Counted from the stretch's first letter, positions 1-8,926 are shown. The stretch: 54,016 bases of DNA from Bdellovibrio bacteriovorus (GCF_001592735.1 NZ_LUKE01000008.1:1-54016); one strand, 5' to 3'. Notes: a model not told the origin generated them from the sequence alone. Numbers and translations are program-made.

Positions 1-122
1 AAGCTCCCTCTTCCAGCAAGCTCGTGCTGAATTTCGTTACTTTTCACTCTAAAAAATTTTTTACTTTTTTTTCTAATAGCTAGTTCTGTAATATGCTTTT
101 TATATGTTTAAAGGAATTTTAA

Positions 123-668
123 ATGAATACCGCAGTTCAACTACCTGAAGGTTATGAAATTCGTTCGCTGAGCGACGCTGAGTTTACGCCTCTGTACAAT
201 TTGCATGCGGAAAAGGTTTTTGAGCACTCTCAGATCTTTCGTTATCATCGCTTTCTTTCTGACGACGAAAAGATGAAATTTCGAGATCTGGCTCAACCTT
301 ATAAAGGTGGCTTCGAACTCAACTTAGCGCTTTTTTATAAAAACGAATTTGTCGGATGGTGCAGCGGAGATCAACACTCTGCTGAAGCTTTTTACATGCG
401 CAATTCGGCGATTTTGCCGGAACATCGTCGCTTGGGTCTTTATTCAAAAATGTTAGAAGAAACTATTCGCGTGCTGACCGAAAAAGGTTTTCAAAAAATT
501 TATAGCCGCCACAATGCCACGAACAATCCGGTTATTATTCCGAAATTAAAAGCCGGCTTTGTGATTTCCGCGTTGGAAGTCAGCGATATGTTTGGGACCT
601 TGGTGCATTTGACTTATTTGACCAATCCCCTGCGCCGAAAAATGATGATCTATCGCACGGCGATTTAA
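123..668 (+). CDS. GNAT-family N-acetyltransferase
   Basis: The 181-residue protein has the layout of a GNAT acetyltransferase, which moves an acetyl group from acetyl-CoA to an amine. The acetyl-CoA-binding motif A is visible around residues 92-112 (a beta strand, then PEHRRLGLYSKMLEE, in which RRLG stands for the usual Q/RxxGxG/A loop). A following NNP near residue 135 matches motif B. An AAAGGA ribosome site lies just upstream of the ATG. The gene converges on oxyR and shares a hairpin terminator with it. The substrate cannot be read from the sequence. Confidence 0.75.
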   Translation: MNTAVQLPEGYEIRSLSDAEFTPLYNLHAEKVFEHSQIFRYHRFLSDDEKMKFRDLAQPYKGGFELNLALFYKNEFVGWCSGDQHSAEAFYMRNSAILPEHRRLGLYSKMLEETIRVLTEKGFQKIYSRHNATNNPVIIPKLKAGFVISALEVSDMFGTLVHLTYLTNPLRRKMMIYRTAI

Positions 669-701
669 TGCCGGATGAAGAGATCAAAAAGGCTTTGGAT
701 C

Positions 702-743
702 TTTAAACTAAAAGCCGCTCTTGCGAGCGGCTTTTAGTTTAAA
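702..743. terminator. Bidirectional intrinsic terminator
   Basis: A perfect 16-bp stem (705-720 with 725-740) closes on a four-base TTGC loop and is flanked by AAA and TTT, so it works in both directions. It sits between the acetyltransferase and oxyR, and its right arm contains the oxyR stop codon. Confidence 0.85.
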
Positions 744-1698
744 TCGGCAAAACGTCTAAATCCTTAGGACGGATCTTACGAATCTCTTCTGGGATGCTGT
801 CCATAATTGAATCGGCCAAGGCCTCGATCAGTTCATTCTTATAATGTTCGCGACGATATACGAGCCCGATTTCACGAGCCGGAATCGGACGTTCAAAAGG
901 AACCAACTTAGTTCCATCACCAATACTTTCCGTGGCTAAGGCAGGCAATAAAGTATAACCGCCGTATTGATCGACAAGATTTTTTAGCGTTTCCAAATTG
1001 CCACTTTCAAACTGATAACGACGATGGGTGTTTTTTTGTTTTTTTGTGGCACAAATATCCATCACCTGATTGCGCAAGCAATGACCTTCTTCTAACAACC
1101 ACACGTCTTCCATCTTCAGACTGCTGTATTTGATTTTTTTATGATCGGCGTATTCATGATCTTTTTGGCAAAGCACGCTAAAAGGCTCATAGTACAAAGC
1201 CATTTCATGAATTTTTGATTTATGAATCGGGGTTGCCAAAATTCCGACATCGATTTCGTCGTTATCTAGTGCCTCGATGATTCCGTGGGTTTGCAATTCC
1301 ATAATCTTTAATTCAATCGCGGGGAATTTTTGCTCCAAGACCGGTAAAAGTTTGGGCAATAAATAAGGTGCAATCGTGGGGATGACGCCCAAAACAAGCT
1401 CCCCTTTTTGCGCGCTCATACTTTGCGCTTGCACGATATTGCCGATTTTTTTGGCCTCGAAAAGCACGGCTTGAATCTGATCTACCAGTTTTTTGCCGAC
1501 CTCCGTCAAAAGGATAGGCTTTTTGGAGCGATCAAAAATGATCACCCCCAGATCTTCTTCTAGTTTTTGGATCTGCATGCTTAACGTAGGCTGGGTCACG
1601 TTGCACGCCTCGGCCGCCTTCCCGAAATGCCCGTATTTATTGACGGTCAGGACATATTCCAGCTGCGTTAAAGAAAAGTTCATTTTAGGATTGATCAT
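739..1698 (-). CDS. oxyR: OxyR, LysR-type hydrogen peroxide sensor
   Basis: A 319-residue LysR-type regulator. The N-terminal winged HTH (about residues 8-67, with TQPTLSMQIQKLEEDLG) is followed by the substrate-binding-like domain. The redox pair is present: C207 and C216 in GHCLRNQVMDIC, nine residues apart as C199 and C208 are in E. coli OxyR, and the later TLLPALA segment also matches. In the known family, peroxide forms a disulfide that switches the factor on. The start is backed by AAGGAG eight bases upstream; M6 is the alternative. Divergent placement next to ahpC and ahpF fits direct control of these genes. Confidence 0.93.
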   Translation of the reverse strand: MINPKMNFSLTQLEYVLTVNKYGHFGKAAEACNVTQPTLSMQIQKLEEDLGVIIFDRSKKPILLTEVGKKLVDQIQAVLFEAKKIGNIVQAQSMSAQKGELVLGVIPTIAPYLLPKLLPVLEQKFPAIELKIMELQTHGIIEALDNDEIDVGILATPIHKSKIHEMALYYEPFSVLCQKDHEYADHKKIKYSSLKMEDVWLLEEGHCLRNQVMDICATKKQKNTHRRYQFESGNLETLKNLVDQYGGYTLLPALATESIGDGTKLVPFERPIPAREIGLVYRREHYKNELIEALADSIMDSIPEEIRKIRPKDLDVLPI

Positions 1699-1739
1699 TT
1701 TTTAGGCTCCTTTGAGGGGCGTTTTCCGAGGCGCATGAG

Positions 1740-1860
1740 GATAGATTTAGCCCACGGCATCACGATAAAGGAAATCTATCGCCTTTTTAAAAATATCAAT
1801 TTTACTAATATTTGTCAATCGTCTAGGCTCAACCTATCGATAACTGCCAACATATAGGAG
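1740..1860 (+). promoter_or_regulatory. ahpC promoter and candidate OxyR site
   Basis: The oxyR-ahpC divergent spacer holds an inverted repeat, GATAGATTT (1740-1748) and AAATCTATC (1772-1780). The outer ATAG and CTAT half-sites span 39 bp, close to the 37 bp of the four-part OxyR motif, but the inner half-sites are poor. Downstream, TTGTCA (1812-1817), 17 bases and TATCGA (1835-1840) form a plausible sigma-70 promoter for ahpC. AGGAG at 1856-1860 is the ahpC ribosome site. The OxyR assignment is inference. Confidence 0.45.
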
Positions 1861-1865
1861 ACATA

Positions 1866-2432
1866 ATGGCGACATTGATCAATTCAAAAGTGACTGACTT
1901 TTCTGCTCAAGCTTATCACAAAGGTGAGTTCCGCACGATCACACAAAAAGACTTGCAAGGAAAATGGTCCGTATTCTTTTTCTATCCCGCTGACTTCACT
2001 TTCGTGTGCCCTACTGAACTAGGTGACATGGCTGACAAATATGCGGCTTTCCAAAAAGCGGGCGTTGAAGTTTACTCTGTTTCTACAGACACTCACTTCA
2101 CGCACAAAGCATGGCATGACACTTCTGATACCATCAAAAAAATCAATTACCCCATGCTTGCGGACCCAACTGGTCACTTAGCAAAATTCTTCGGAGTTTA
2201 CATTGAAGAAGAAGGTCTTGCTTACCGCGGTACTTTCTTGATCAATCCAGAAGGTAAAATCAAATTGGCTGAAGTGAATGACAACGGCATCGGTCGTAAC
2301 GCGGACGAACTTCTTCGTAAAGTTCACGCGGCTCAATACACAGCTTCTCATCCAAATGAAGTGTGCCCTGCTAAATGGCAACCAGGCGACAAGACTTTGA
2401 AACCAGGTCTTGATCTAGTAGGAAAAATCTAG
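1866..2432 (+). CDS. ahpC: AhpC, typical 2-Cys peroxiredoxin
   Basis: A 188-residue peroxiredoxin of full AhpC length. The peroxidatic cysteine is C48 in FTFVCPTE and the resolving cysteine is C167 in EVCPAKW. It reduces hydrogen peroxide and alkyl hydroperoxides in the cytoplasm and is recycled by AhpF, which is encoded next. AGGAG precedes the ATG by five bases. A terminator separates it from ahpF, so ahpC can be made in excess, as is usual for this pair. Confidence 0.96.
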   Translation: MATLINSKVTDFSAQAYHKGEFRTITQKDLQGKWSVFFFYPADFTFVCPTELGDMADKYAAFQKAGVEVYSVSTDTHFTHKAWHDTSDTIKKINYPMLADPTGHLAKFFGVYIEEEGLAYRGTFLINPEGKIKLAEVNDNGIGRNADELLRKVHAAQYTASHPNEVCPAKWQPGDKTLKPGLDLVGKI

Positions 2433-2451
2433 TTTTAGGTTTTAAATTTCA

Positions 2452-2483
2452 AGAGGGCTGCGGTCACTCCGCGGCCCTTTGTG
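2452..2483 (+). terminator. Terminator between ahpC and ahpF
   Basis: A nine-pair stem with one G-U pair (2455-2463 with 2469-2477), a TCACT loop and a short TTTGTGT tail. The weak tail suggests partial read-through into ahpF. Confidence 0.65.
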
Positions 2484-2530
2484 TAAGTAAGTTAAGTTAG
2501 TTTTGAATTTTTTAAGTAAGGAGTTCTTCA

Positions 2531-4096
2531 ATGTTAGATCCTCAAATGAAGGAACAGTTATCGACTGTCTTCCAAAAACTCGAAAATGAAGTTGAACTCG
2601 TCTATGCTCCTAGCTCTCACGCCGATCAAAAAGATTTGGTTGAGATGCTTGAAGAAGTTGCCAGTACATCTTCCAAAATCAAAGCTCGTGCCGCGACCGG
2701 CATGGCTCAGGTGACTTCGCCTCAATTTAGTATTTTTGCCCACGGTAAAGACACCGGCATCACTTTCCGCGCCATTCCGGGCGGTCATGAATTTACCACG
2801 CTGATAGTGGCTATTTTGAATTCCGACGGCAAAGGCAAAATGCCCGACGCCTCCCTTGCGGCTCGTATCAAAGGCCTTAAAAAGAATATCGCTTTAACCA
2901 GCTATATCTCTTTAACCTGTGAAAACTGTCCGGACGTGGTTCAAGCTTTAAATCAAATCGCGATCATTCACGGTTCGTTTAAACACACGATCACCGACGG
3001 CGGTTACGTACCCGATGAAATTTCATCCCTGGGCATCCAAGGTGTCCCGTCATTGGTTGTTGATTCGAAAATGATTCACTCAGGCCGCAGCAGCTTGCTT
3101 GATTTGATCACTAAGCTTGAAGAAGTTTTCGGTAAAGACGCCAATGCCGCGCCCGCAGAGCCTGTGAACCAAAACTTAGGACATATGGATGTGCTCGTGA
3201 TCGGTGGTGGTCCGGCGGGAGCTTCGGCGGCGATTTACACCGTTCGTAAAGGTCTTTCCACCGCGATGATCACTGACGCTATTGGCGGTCAGGTGAAAGA
3301 AACTAAAGGTATTGAGAATTTGGTTTCGGTTGTTTACACCGAAGGTCCTCAATTAGCGGCGCAATTAAATCAGCACGTGGCTTCTTACCCGATCAAAGTT
3401 TTAGAAAACCGTCGGGTGAAAAAAATCGTGCAAGGCGCCCCGAAACGTATTGAGCTTGAAAGTGGTGAACACTTAACGGCAGACTCTATTATCGTGGCGA
3501 CCGGCGCAAAATGGCGCGAACTCGGCATTGAAGGCGAAAAAGAATACTTAGGCCGTGGTGTCGCCTACTGCCCTCACTGTGACGGACCATTTTACAAAGG
3601 TAAATCCGTCGCGGTGATCGGTGGCGGAAACTCGGGCGTGGAAGCGGCGATTGATTTGGCGGGCATCGTCGGCAAAGTGACGTTGTTTGAATACAACGAC
3701 AACTTAAAAGCCGATCAGATCTTGGTGGATAAACTTAAATCGTTGCCAAACGCGACGATCATCACGGGTGCGAAGACTTCAAAAATCATTGGCGATGGTG
3801 CCAAGGTGACGGCCTTAGAATACGTGGATCGTCAGTCGGATAAAACCGAGCTTTTCACTTTGGACGGCATCTTTGTGCAAATCGGTCTTGTTCCGAATAG
3901 CAGCTTCTTAAAAGAAACTGTGGAGTTGACCAAATTTGGTGAAATCAAAGTCGACGAAAAAGGTCGTACTTCCGAAAAGGGTATTTACGCCGCGGGTGAC
4001 GTTACAACGACACCTTATAAGCAAATCGTGATCGCGATTGGTGAAGGTGCGAAAGCCGCTTTGGCGGCCTTTGAAGATCGTATGTATCACGCTTAG
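2531..4096 (+). CDS. ahpF: AhpF, alkyl hydroperoxide reductase flavoprotein subunit
   Basis: A 521-residue full-length AhpF. The N-terminal tandem thioredoxin-fold part carries the C130-E-N-C133 pair that hands electrons to AhpC. The thioredoxin-reductase part has the FAD motif GGGPAG (225-230), the redox centre CPHC (C347, C350), the NAD(P)H motif GGGNSG (364-369) and the C-terminal GIYAAGDV. It carries electrons from NAD(P)H through FAD to AhpC. AAGGAG lies eight bases before the ATG. Confidence 0.96.
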   Translation: MLDPQMKEQLSTVFQKLENEVELVYAPSSHADQKDLVEMLEEVASTSSKIKARAATGMAQVTSPQFSIFAHGKDTGITFRAIPGGHEFTTLIVAILNSDGKGKMPDASLAARIKGLKKNIALTSYISLTCENCPDVVQALNQIAIIHGSFKHTITDGGYVPDEISSLGIQGVPSLVVDSKMIHSGRSSLLDLITKLEEVFGKDANAAPAEPVNQNLGHMDVLVIGGGPAGASAAIYTVRKGLSTAMITDAIGGQVKETKGIENLVSVVYTEGPQLAAQLNQHVASYPIKVLENRRVKKIVQGAPKRIELESGEHLTADSIIVATGAKWRELGIEGEKEYLGRGVAYCPHCDGPFYKGKSVAVIGGGNSGVEAAIDLAGIVGKVTLFEYNDNLKADQILVDKLKSLPNATIITGAKTSKIIGDGAKVTALEYVDRQSDKTELFTLDGIFVQIGLVPNSSFLKETVELTKFGEIKVDEKGRTSEKGIYAAGDVTTTPYKQIVIAIGEGAKAALAAFEDRMYHA

Positions 4097-4125
4097 TTGT
4101 TCCTTAGAATGAACGTTGTTGTTAA

Positions 4126-4158
4126 GCCGTCGGTCCCTCCCGACGGCTTTTTTATTTT
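4126..4158 (+). terminator. Terminator after ahpF
   Basis: An eight-pair stem GCCGTCGG / CCGACGGC (4126-4133 with 4140-4147) followed by TTTTTTATTTT, a strong intrinsic terminator. Confidence 0.9.
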
Positions 4159-4203
4159 ACAGCCGGTACTTCCCTCGATAGCATCAGGTAAAAACGAGGC
4201 ACC

Positions 4204-4929
4204 ATGGTTTGGCTTACAGCCTTAAACATCCTTGCATATGGCTCTCAGAGTTTTCTGGAAAGCAAACTCGTTCCGATTATTTTGATTGGCATCTGTCTTG
4301 TGGTTTTCGCAATTAGAAAATTGAAAACCCATCTGAGCCTAGCGGCCTGCACGTTTGGAGTTCTTTTACTGACCCAAATCGCATTCCTTAGAGACTTATG
4401 GCCCCTGCCTAGTGTTTTTATGACGTTAACAACCGCAGTTCTTTTATGGCGAGCCCAAGACACAAAATGGTACGGCTTGATTGAGTTTAAAATCCGCCCT
4501 GCGATGATAGCTATTTTGTTGGGTTTATTATCATTCGGCACGGTGGCTGCTTGGGTTCACTTCACCGCTCCTTCCATGGAACAGATTCCATTTAAAGTTC
4601 CAAATGGAACTCCCTTGATTGAGGTCACAGGCATGATTTTAATTTTTGCCGTACTTAACTCTTTCGCTGAAGAGTTTATTTTTCGAGGTCTTGCGTTGAA
4701 CATTATGATGCCAAAGTCATTTTGGATCGCCAATGTGATGCAATCCACCGGCTTCATGTTTTTACACTATAAAGGATTTCCATTTGGTTTGTCGGGTGCG
4801 CTTTTAGCTGGAGCTTTCGCATTTATAATGGGCCTTCTTCGCTTTAAAACCGGATCTTTGACCTATCCGTGGCTGGCTCACTTTGTCGCCAATATCGGGA
4901 TGGGATTTCTCCTGTACTCTCTGCTCTAA
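4204..4929 (+). CDS. CPBP-family intramembrane metalloprotease
   Basis: A 241-residue polytopic membrane protein with about seven hydrophobic segments. The conserved motifs of the CPBP (Abi/CAAX protease and bacteriocin-processing) family are present: EExxxR (E156, E157, R161 in AEEFIFRG), a histidine in FLHYK (H188) and a second in LAHFVAN (H226). These would form a metal site inside the membrane. The substrate is unknown. GAGG lies four bases before the ATG. It seems to be transcribed alone. Confidence 0.82.
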   Translation: MVWLTALNILAYGSQSFLESKLVPIILIGICLVVFAIRKLKTHLSLAACTFGVLLLTQIAFLRDLWPLPSVFMTLTTAVLLWRAQDTKWYGLIEFKIRPAMIAILLGLLSFGTVAAWVHFTAPSMEQIPFKVPNGTPLIEVTGMILIFAVLNSFAEEFIFRGLALNIMMPKSFWIANVMQSTGFMFLHYKGFPFGLSGALLAGAFAFIMGLLRFKTGSLTYPWLAHFVANIGMGFLLYSLL

Positions 4930-5099
4930 AACCCGCTCACGACAACGCCGCGCAGAACCGATGCGGTGGTGAAATCTTAACTTCCGATTTTCGAATCCGG
5001 CCATAACTCAAATAGCGGTTATTAGAATGCCAGGCGAGGAACAGACCTTAATAAGGCAAATCCTTAAATGGATTTCCTACATCATAATTATATTGGTAT

Positions 5100-5129
5100 T
5101 TGTCTTTGTACCCTTAATTGGGGTACAAT
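5100..5129 (+). promoter_or_regulatory. Promoter with palindromic operator for XRE gene
   Basis: TTGTCT (5100-5105), 18 bases and TACAAT (5124-5129) form a promoter. A perfect inverted repeat, TTGTACCC (5106-5113) and GGGTACAA (5121-5128), fills the spacer and covers the -10 box. This is where a small XRE repressor would bind to control itself. Transcription from here would start near 5136, which supports translation from 5216 rather than 5027. Confidence 0.55.
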
Positions 5130-5215
5130 ATGAAAACGGTCGTCAACCGGGCGGTTATATCGAACGAAGCGACGGCACACTCGAGTTTTTGCAAGTGCTA
5201 GAGGTGAATAAACAT

Positions 5216-5527
5216 ATGACTACAAAAAAATTTGTCGGGATCGAAACTTTAGCCTCTGAATTTGGACCTATGACCTTAGGTCTATTGATTCGCTCCTTGC
5301 GTGAAGCTCAGGAAATATCTCAACAACAATTGGCGCAAAAACTGAAAATCTCTCGCGCGCACCTTTGCGATATCGAAAAAGGCCGACGACTGGTCAGCCC
5401 TGAACGCGCTGGTAAGTTTGCTAAAATCATTAAAGCTCCTGAATCCACAATGATTCAACTCGCCCTTCAGGACCTATTAAGAGCCGCCAAACTCCCCTAT
5501 CAGGTCGAACTTAAGAAGGTGAGCTAG
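5216..5527 (+). CDS. Small XRE-family HTH regulator
   Basis: A 103-residue protein made almost entirely of a Cro/CI-type helix-turn-helix (about residues 20-75: LGLLIRSLREAQEIS, QQQLAQKLKISRAHLCDIEKG). I place the start at ATG 5216, with GAGG upstream. The same frame is open from 5027, but that would add a hydrophobic segment unusual for this family and would put the promoter-operator inside the gene. The palindrome at 5106-5128 suggests autoregulation. No toxin partner is seen beside it. Confidence 0.72.
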   Translation: MTTKKFVGIETLASEFGPMTLGLLIRSLREAQEISQQQLAQKLKISRAHLCDIEKGRRLVSPERAGKFAKIIKAPESTMIQLALQDLLRAAKLPYQVELKKVS

Positions 5528-5648
5528 CTCACAGCTCAACGCATCGTTTCTTTTAGGAGCTTTCCTCAGACTCTGCCGCTGGAAGCAGATACCCTTTACC
5601 TCGTTTCTGGGGTATACTCGTGGGCACCTAAATACCTCTGGAGGAAAG

Positions 5649-6551
5649 ATGCTATTCCCTGAATTAACTCCCGCACAAAAACGTAAAAATTTTCGCGACG
5701 CTTTGAAATCGGGCAAGCTTTTGCAGTTTCCTGGCTCATGGTCGCCCCTGGTCAGCATGGAAATCGAACGCCAGGGTTTTGACGGAGTTTACATTTCAGG
5801 ATCCGTTCTTTCTAATGACCTAGGATATCCCGACATCGGTTTGACATCTTTGACTGAAGTCGCCCAACGGGGCCGTCAAATTTCTCGCACCACAAAACTT
5901 CCGACCATCATTGATATCGACACCGGATTTGGTGAACCCATGAGCGCGACCCGCACGGTGCAAGAGATGATCGAAATGGGCCTCGCGGGTTGCCATATCG
6001 AAGATCAAATCAATCCAAAACGTTGTGGTCACCTTGATGGCAAAGGTCTGGTCACTGCAGCAGAAGCCACCAGAAAAGTCGCTGCCGCCGCTCGCGGTAA
6101 AAAAATGGATGAGAATTTCCTTTTAATCGCGCGCACCGATGCACGCGCGGTGGAAGGTCTAGATAAAGCCATCGACAGAGCCAAAGCTTACATCGACGCT
6201 GGTGCTGATTGCATTTTCACCGAAGCTCTCGAGAACGAAAAAGAATTTGAAACTTTCCGTAAAGCCGTCAGCGTTCCGTTGCTAGCAAATATGACCGAGT
6301 TCGGCAAAGGCCGCCTGTACACGTATCAAGAGCTTTCAAATCTTGGTTACAACATCGTGATCTATCCCGTGACCACATTCCGTTTAGCCATGGGCGCGAC
6401 TATTCATGGTTTGGCTGATATCAAAGCAAAAGGCACGCAAGAAGGTCTTTTAGATCGCATGCAACATCGTAAGGATTTGTATGCGCTGACTCGTTATGAC
6501 GAGTACAACTCTTTTGATTCCAGCATCTTTAATTTTAAAGTAAGAGAGTAA
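5649..6551 (+). CDS. prpB: PrpB, 2-methylisocitrate lyase
   Basis: A 300-residue member of the isocitrate lyase / PEP mutase family. PrpB-type landmarks are the KRCGH active-site loop (about residues 124-128, within the HIEDQ..PKRCGH stretch), the metal-binding DID (around 80-82) and an ARTDAR strand. It would cleave 2-methylisocitrate to pyruvate and succinate in the methylcitrate cycle for propionate. GGAGG precedes the ATG by four bases. The likely partner synthase is at 11577; no prpD is seen in the window. Confidence 0.88.
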   Translation: MLFPELTPAQKRKNFRDALKSGKLLQFPGSWSPLVSMEIERQGFDGVYISGSVLSNDLGYPDIGLTSLTEVAQRGRQISRTTKLPTIIDIDTGFGEPMSATRTVQEMIEMGLAGCHIEDQINPKRCGHLDGKGLVTAAEATRKVAAAARGKKMDENFLLIARTDARAVEGLDKAIDRAKAYIDAGADCIFTEALENEKEFETFRKAVSVPLLANMTEFGKGRLYTYQELSNLGYNIVIYPVTTFRLAMGATIHGLADIKAKGTQEGLLDRMQHRKDLYALTRYDEYNSFDSSIFNFKVRE

Positions 6552-6574
6552 GCGCAGCTTAACGCTGTGCTTAC
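6548..6574 (+). other. Hairpin at the prpB 3' end
   Basis: An 11-pair stem with one G-U pair (6548-6558 with 6564-6574) whose left arm contains the prpB stop codon. There is no T tract, so it may protect the 3' end or slow the polymerase rather than terminate fully before lplA. Confidence 0.4.
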
Positions 6575-6594
6575 GTAAACGGGACCTGGCACCG

Positions 6595-7614
6595 ATGAAG
6601 AAGTTAAAAGTTTTTCTTTCTGAAAGTAAAAATCCGCATCTCAATATTGCGACAGAAGAGTGGATCTTTGATAACCTGGATCCTTCCCAGCAAGTTTTGT
6701 TTTTGTGGCAGAATGAAGAAACTGTCGTCATCGGGCGCAACCAGAATCCTTGGAATGAATGCAATCTGGCGAAAATGAAAGAAGATAAAGTCCACCTGGC
6801 CCGGCGTAAAACCGGTGGCGGCGCGGTCTTTCATGATTTGGGCAACATCTGCTTTACCTTTTTATCCCCACGCGAAGAATATAAGCGCGAAAACAATGTG
6901 CAAATCATTTTTAATGCCCTGAAAGAGCTGGGTATTACGGGCGAAGCTTCGGGGCGTAATGATTTGCTGATCCCCTTCCCCGACGGCCCCAGAAAATTTA
7001 GCGGCAGTGCTTATCGCGAAAAAAAGGATCGTGCTTTTCATCACGGCACCCTATTACTCCACGCCGATTTAACTAGATTAGGGAACTACCTGACCCCAAA
7101 CCCTAAAAAGCTGCAAGCCAAAGGCAAAGAGTCGGTGCGCGCAAGGGTGGCAAACTTAAATGAAGTTCGTCCCGGCATCGAAGCTAAACACATCGTCGAA
7201 TACATGGTGCCCGCGTTTGAAAGGTTTTATGACGGCAAAGCCGATATCGAAATGCTTTCGTTAGCCACTGTGAATAAGAATGCCGAACTTAAAGGTCACT
7301 ACGACCAATTAAGCTCTTGGGAATGGCTTTACGGGAACACTTTAGAGTTCACCCACAAGATGGATGAATATCTTTCATTGGGATTTTTTGATTTTCAATT
7401 CAAAGTCGAAGACGGCGTTATCAAAGATGTGCATATCTATACAGATTGCCTGTACCCTTCTTTGGTGGATGAACTGACGACCCGCCTTAAAGGACAGCCT
7501 TATCGTGGTGATTCGGTGAAGGCCGCGATCGAGGCCGCAAAAACAAAACACCCGGATTTGATCGCGGGTGTTTCTGAGTTGGGACAGTGGCTTTTAAAAA
7601 ATATTGAAATTTAG
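6595..7614 (+). CDS. lplA: Lipoate-protein ligase A
   Basis: A 339-residue ligase that activates lipoate with ATP and attaches it to lysines of dehydrogenase E2 subunits and GcvH. The lipoate-binding loop is RRKTGGGAVFHDLGN (70-84), and KFSGSAYR carries the catalytic lysine K134, matching K133 of E. coli LplA. A C-terminal accessory domain is present at full length. It follows prpB on the same strand. Its last bases overlap the stop codon of the convergent gene, and its 3' coding end contains that gene's terminator. Confidence 0.93.
   Translation: MKKLKVFLSESKNPHLNIATEEWIFDNLDPSQQVLFLWQNEETVVIGRNQNPWNECNLAKMKEDKVHLARRKTGGGAVFHDLGNICFTFLSPREEYKRENNVQIIFNALKELGITGEASGRNDLLIPFPDGPRKFSGSAYREKKDRAFHHGTLLLHADLTRLGNYLTPNPKKLQAKGKESVRARVANLNEVRPGIEAKHIVEYMVPAFERFYDGKADIEMLSLATVNKNAELKGHYDQLSSWEWLYGNTLEFTHKMDEYLSLGFFDFQFKVEDGVIKDVHIYTDCLYPSLVDELTTRLKGQPYRGDSVKAAIEAAKTKHPDLIAGVSELGQWLLKNIEI
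7536..7573 (-). terminator. Minus-strand terminator inside lplA
   Basis: Read on the minus strand, a nine-pair stem AAACACCCG / CGGGTGTTT (7565-7573 with 7546-7554) is followed by a T-rich stretch (TGTTTTTG). It lies about 40 bases past the stop codon of the minus-strand secreted gene and within the final codons of lplA. Confidence 0.7.
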
Positions 7615-8084
7615 CGAATTGCTTTTAAGTTTGCACAAGAGTACTGCTTGTAAGCCACCTTATTACCGACATTTTTGTGGTCGGTATAAACATTGGCACC
7701 AAGCAAAACATCTGAATCCGCCGTCAATTTAAGTTCTACAGAAGAAGAACTGTTCAACTTGATTGAATAAACTGTTTTCGTTGAATCATAAAACCAAGGA
7801 CCACTGGCAGAGCCCGACATTGTGGCAAAGAAGGATTCTTTTTGCGCCTTGATTTCAGGAACATCCACAACCACTTTGTTGATACGACGTCCGTCCATAT
7901 TCAAAGTGATTTTGCAGGACTTATTCGTAAAAGCAATTTTGCTGCAAGCCGTGTCGGTCGCAAATACACCGCCCGAATCCTTACATTGCTGGCGTGAGGT
8001 CACCACACCTTGATAAGTCGTTGTTTTCGCTTGAGCAAGGGCGCCCAAGAAAGTGACCGAAAGAACCAAAAGAGTCGTCTTCAT
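7611..8084 (-). CDS. Small secreted protein of unknown function
   Basis: A 157-residue protein that starts at the ATG ending at 8084, with GGAGG five bases upstream. Residues 1-19 form a clear Sec signal peptide ending ALAQA. The mature part is short and rich in Ser, Thr and Lys, with four cysteines that could form two disulfides. I recognise no family. The frame is open further upstream to 8222, but that would bury the signal peptide. It ends inside the lplA stop codon. Confidence 0.72.
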   Translation of the reverse strand: MKTTLLVLSVTFLGALAQAKTTTYQGVVTSRQQCKDSGGVFATDTACSKIAFTNKSCKITLNMDGRRINKVVVDVPEIKAQKESFFATMSGSASGPWFYDSTKTVYSIKLNSSSSVELKLTADSDVLLGANVYTDHKNVGNKVAYKQYSCANLKAIR

Positions 8085-8251
8085 AAATCCTCCAAAGTTT
8101 TTAATCCACGCCTTACTAAGCACGAAGTGTACCGGCCATTTTGGCTCTAAGCTCAGCGAGGGCCGTTTACAGAAGGAAAATAGGATAAAAATGAGCTTTC
8201 TCGCGCAAAAATTGTTAGCCATTCCCGGGGGCCAAGCGGTATATCCAACCC

Positions 8252-8926
8252 ATGCTTGATCTCCTTATTATTCAACATGAAGACGATACGCCCCCAGGAA
8301 GCACCCTTGAATGGGCAAAGCAACGCGGCCTTAGCACGTATGTGTGGCGCGTGGACCAAACCCCGCCCCCCTTCCCTCCTGCGCAGTTTAAAGCTCTGGT
8401 GATCTGCGGCGGGACCATGGATACGTTTGAAGAAGACAAGCATCCTTGGCTTAAAACCGAAAAATCATTTCTGAAAGAATGCATCGCCGCCAAAAAACCG
8501 ATCTTTGGGTTGTGTCTGGGCAGCCAGCTTTTAGCGGAAGTTCTGGGAGGTCGCTCTTATCCTTACCACAAATGGGAAATCGGCTTTGTGCCGGTGCAAC
8601 TGTTAGACGAAAATCCGCAAAAAACACTCCACGTTTTTCACTGGCATCAGTGCACTTTTGATTTGCCCCCGGGGGCGGAGCTTTTAGCCACCAATGATTT
8701 CTGTCCCAACCAAGCTTTTACGTTTGGGAATAATATTATGGCGACTCAATTCCATCCGGAAGCCACCGAAAAATGGGTTGAAGAATGCTCAGACTCTGTC
8801 GAAGACGGGCGCAGTTTTACCGGGATTGTGCAAAATAAAAAAGAGATGCTCGAAAGCATCTCTTTACGAAAACCCATGCAAGACTGGTTTTTTCAAAAAC
8901 TAGATTCTTGGTTTGAAACTACATAG
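8252..8926 (+). CDS. Class I glutamine amidotransferase-like protein
   Basis: A 224-residue protein with the class I amidotransferase triad: nucleophile C88 in GLCLGSQ, and H168 and E170 in QFHPEAT. This matches GMP-synthase-like stand-alone amidotransferases that hydrolyse glutamine or gamma-glutamyl compounds. The natural substrate is not evident. There is no Shine-Dalgarno sequence; a TATATC hexamer ends six bases before the ATG, but no good -35 box is seen. Its last codons contain a terminator that serves the convergent genes. Confidence 0.82.
   Translation: MLDLLIIQHEDDTPPGSTLEWAKQRGLSTYVWRVDQTPPPFPPAQFKALVICGGTMDTFEEDKHPWLKTEKSFLKECIAAKKPIFGLCLGSQLLAEVLGGRSYPYHKWEIGFVPVQLLDENPQKTLHVFHWHQCTFDLPPGAELLATNDFCPNQAFTFGNNIMATQFHPEATEKWVEECSDSVEDGRSFTGIVQNKKEMLESISLRKPMQDWFFQKLDSWFETT
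8832..8865 (-). terminator. Minus-strand terminator inside the amidotransferase gene
   Basis: Read on the minus strand, a perfect ten-pair stem (8856-8865 with 8840-8849, loop TTTCGA) is followed by TTTATTTT. It lies 54 bases beyond the stop codon of the minus-strand exported-protein pair and inside codons of the convergent amidotransferase gene. Confidence 0.85.

Noticed and set aside
1740-1780. A full four-part OxyR site
   Set aside because: Only the outer half-sites match; spacing is 39 instead of 37 and the inner half-sites are poor. I report it only as a candidate.
5027-5215. An N-terminal extension of the XRE gene with a hydrophobic helix
   Set aside because: The stretch contains the best promoter and a perfect operator-like palindrome, and a membrane helix is unusual before a 100-residue XRE domain. 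I treat it as an untranslated region.
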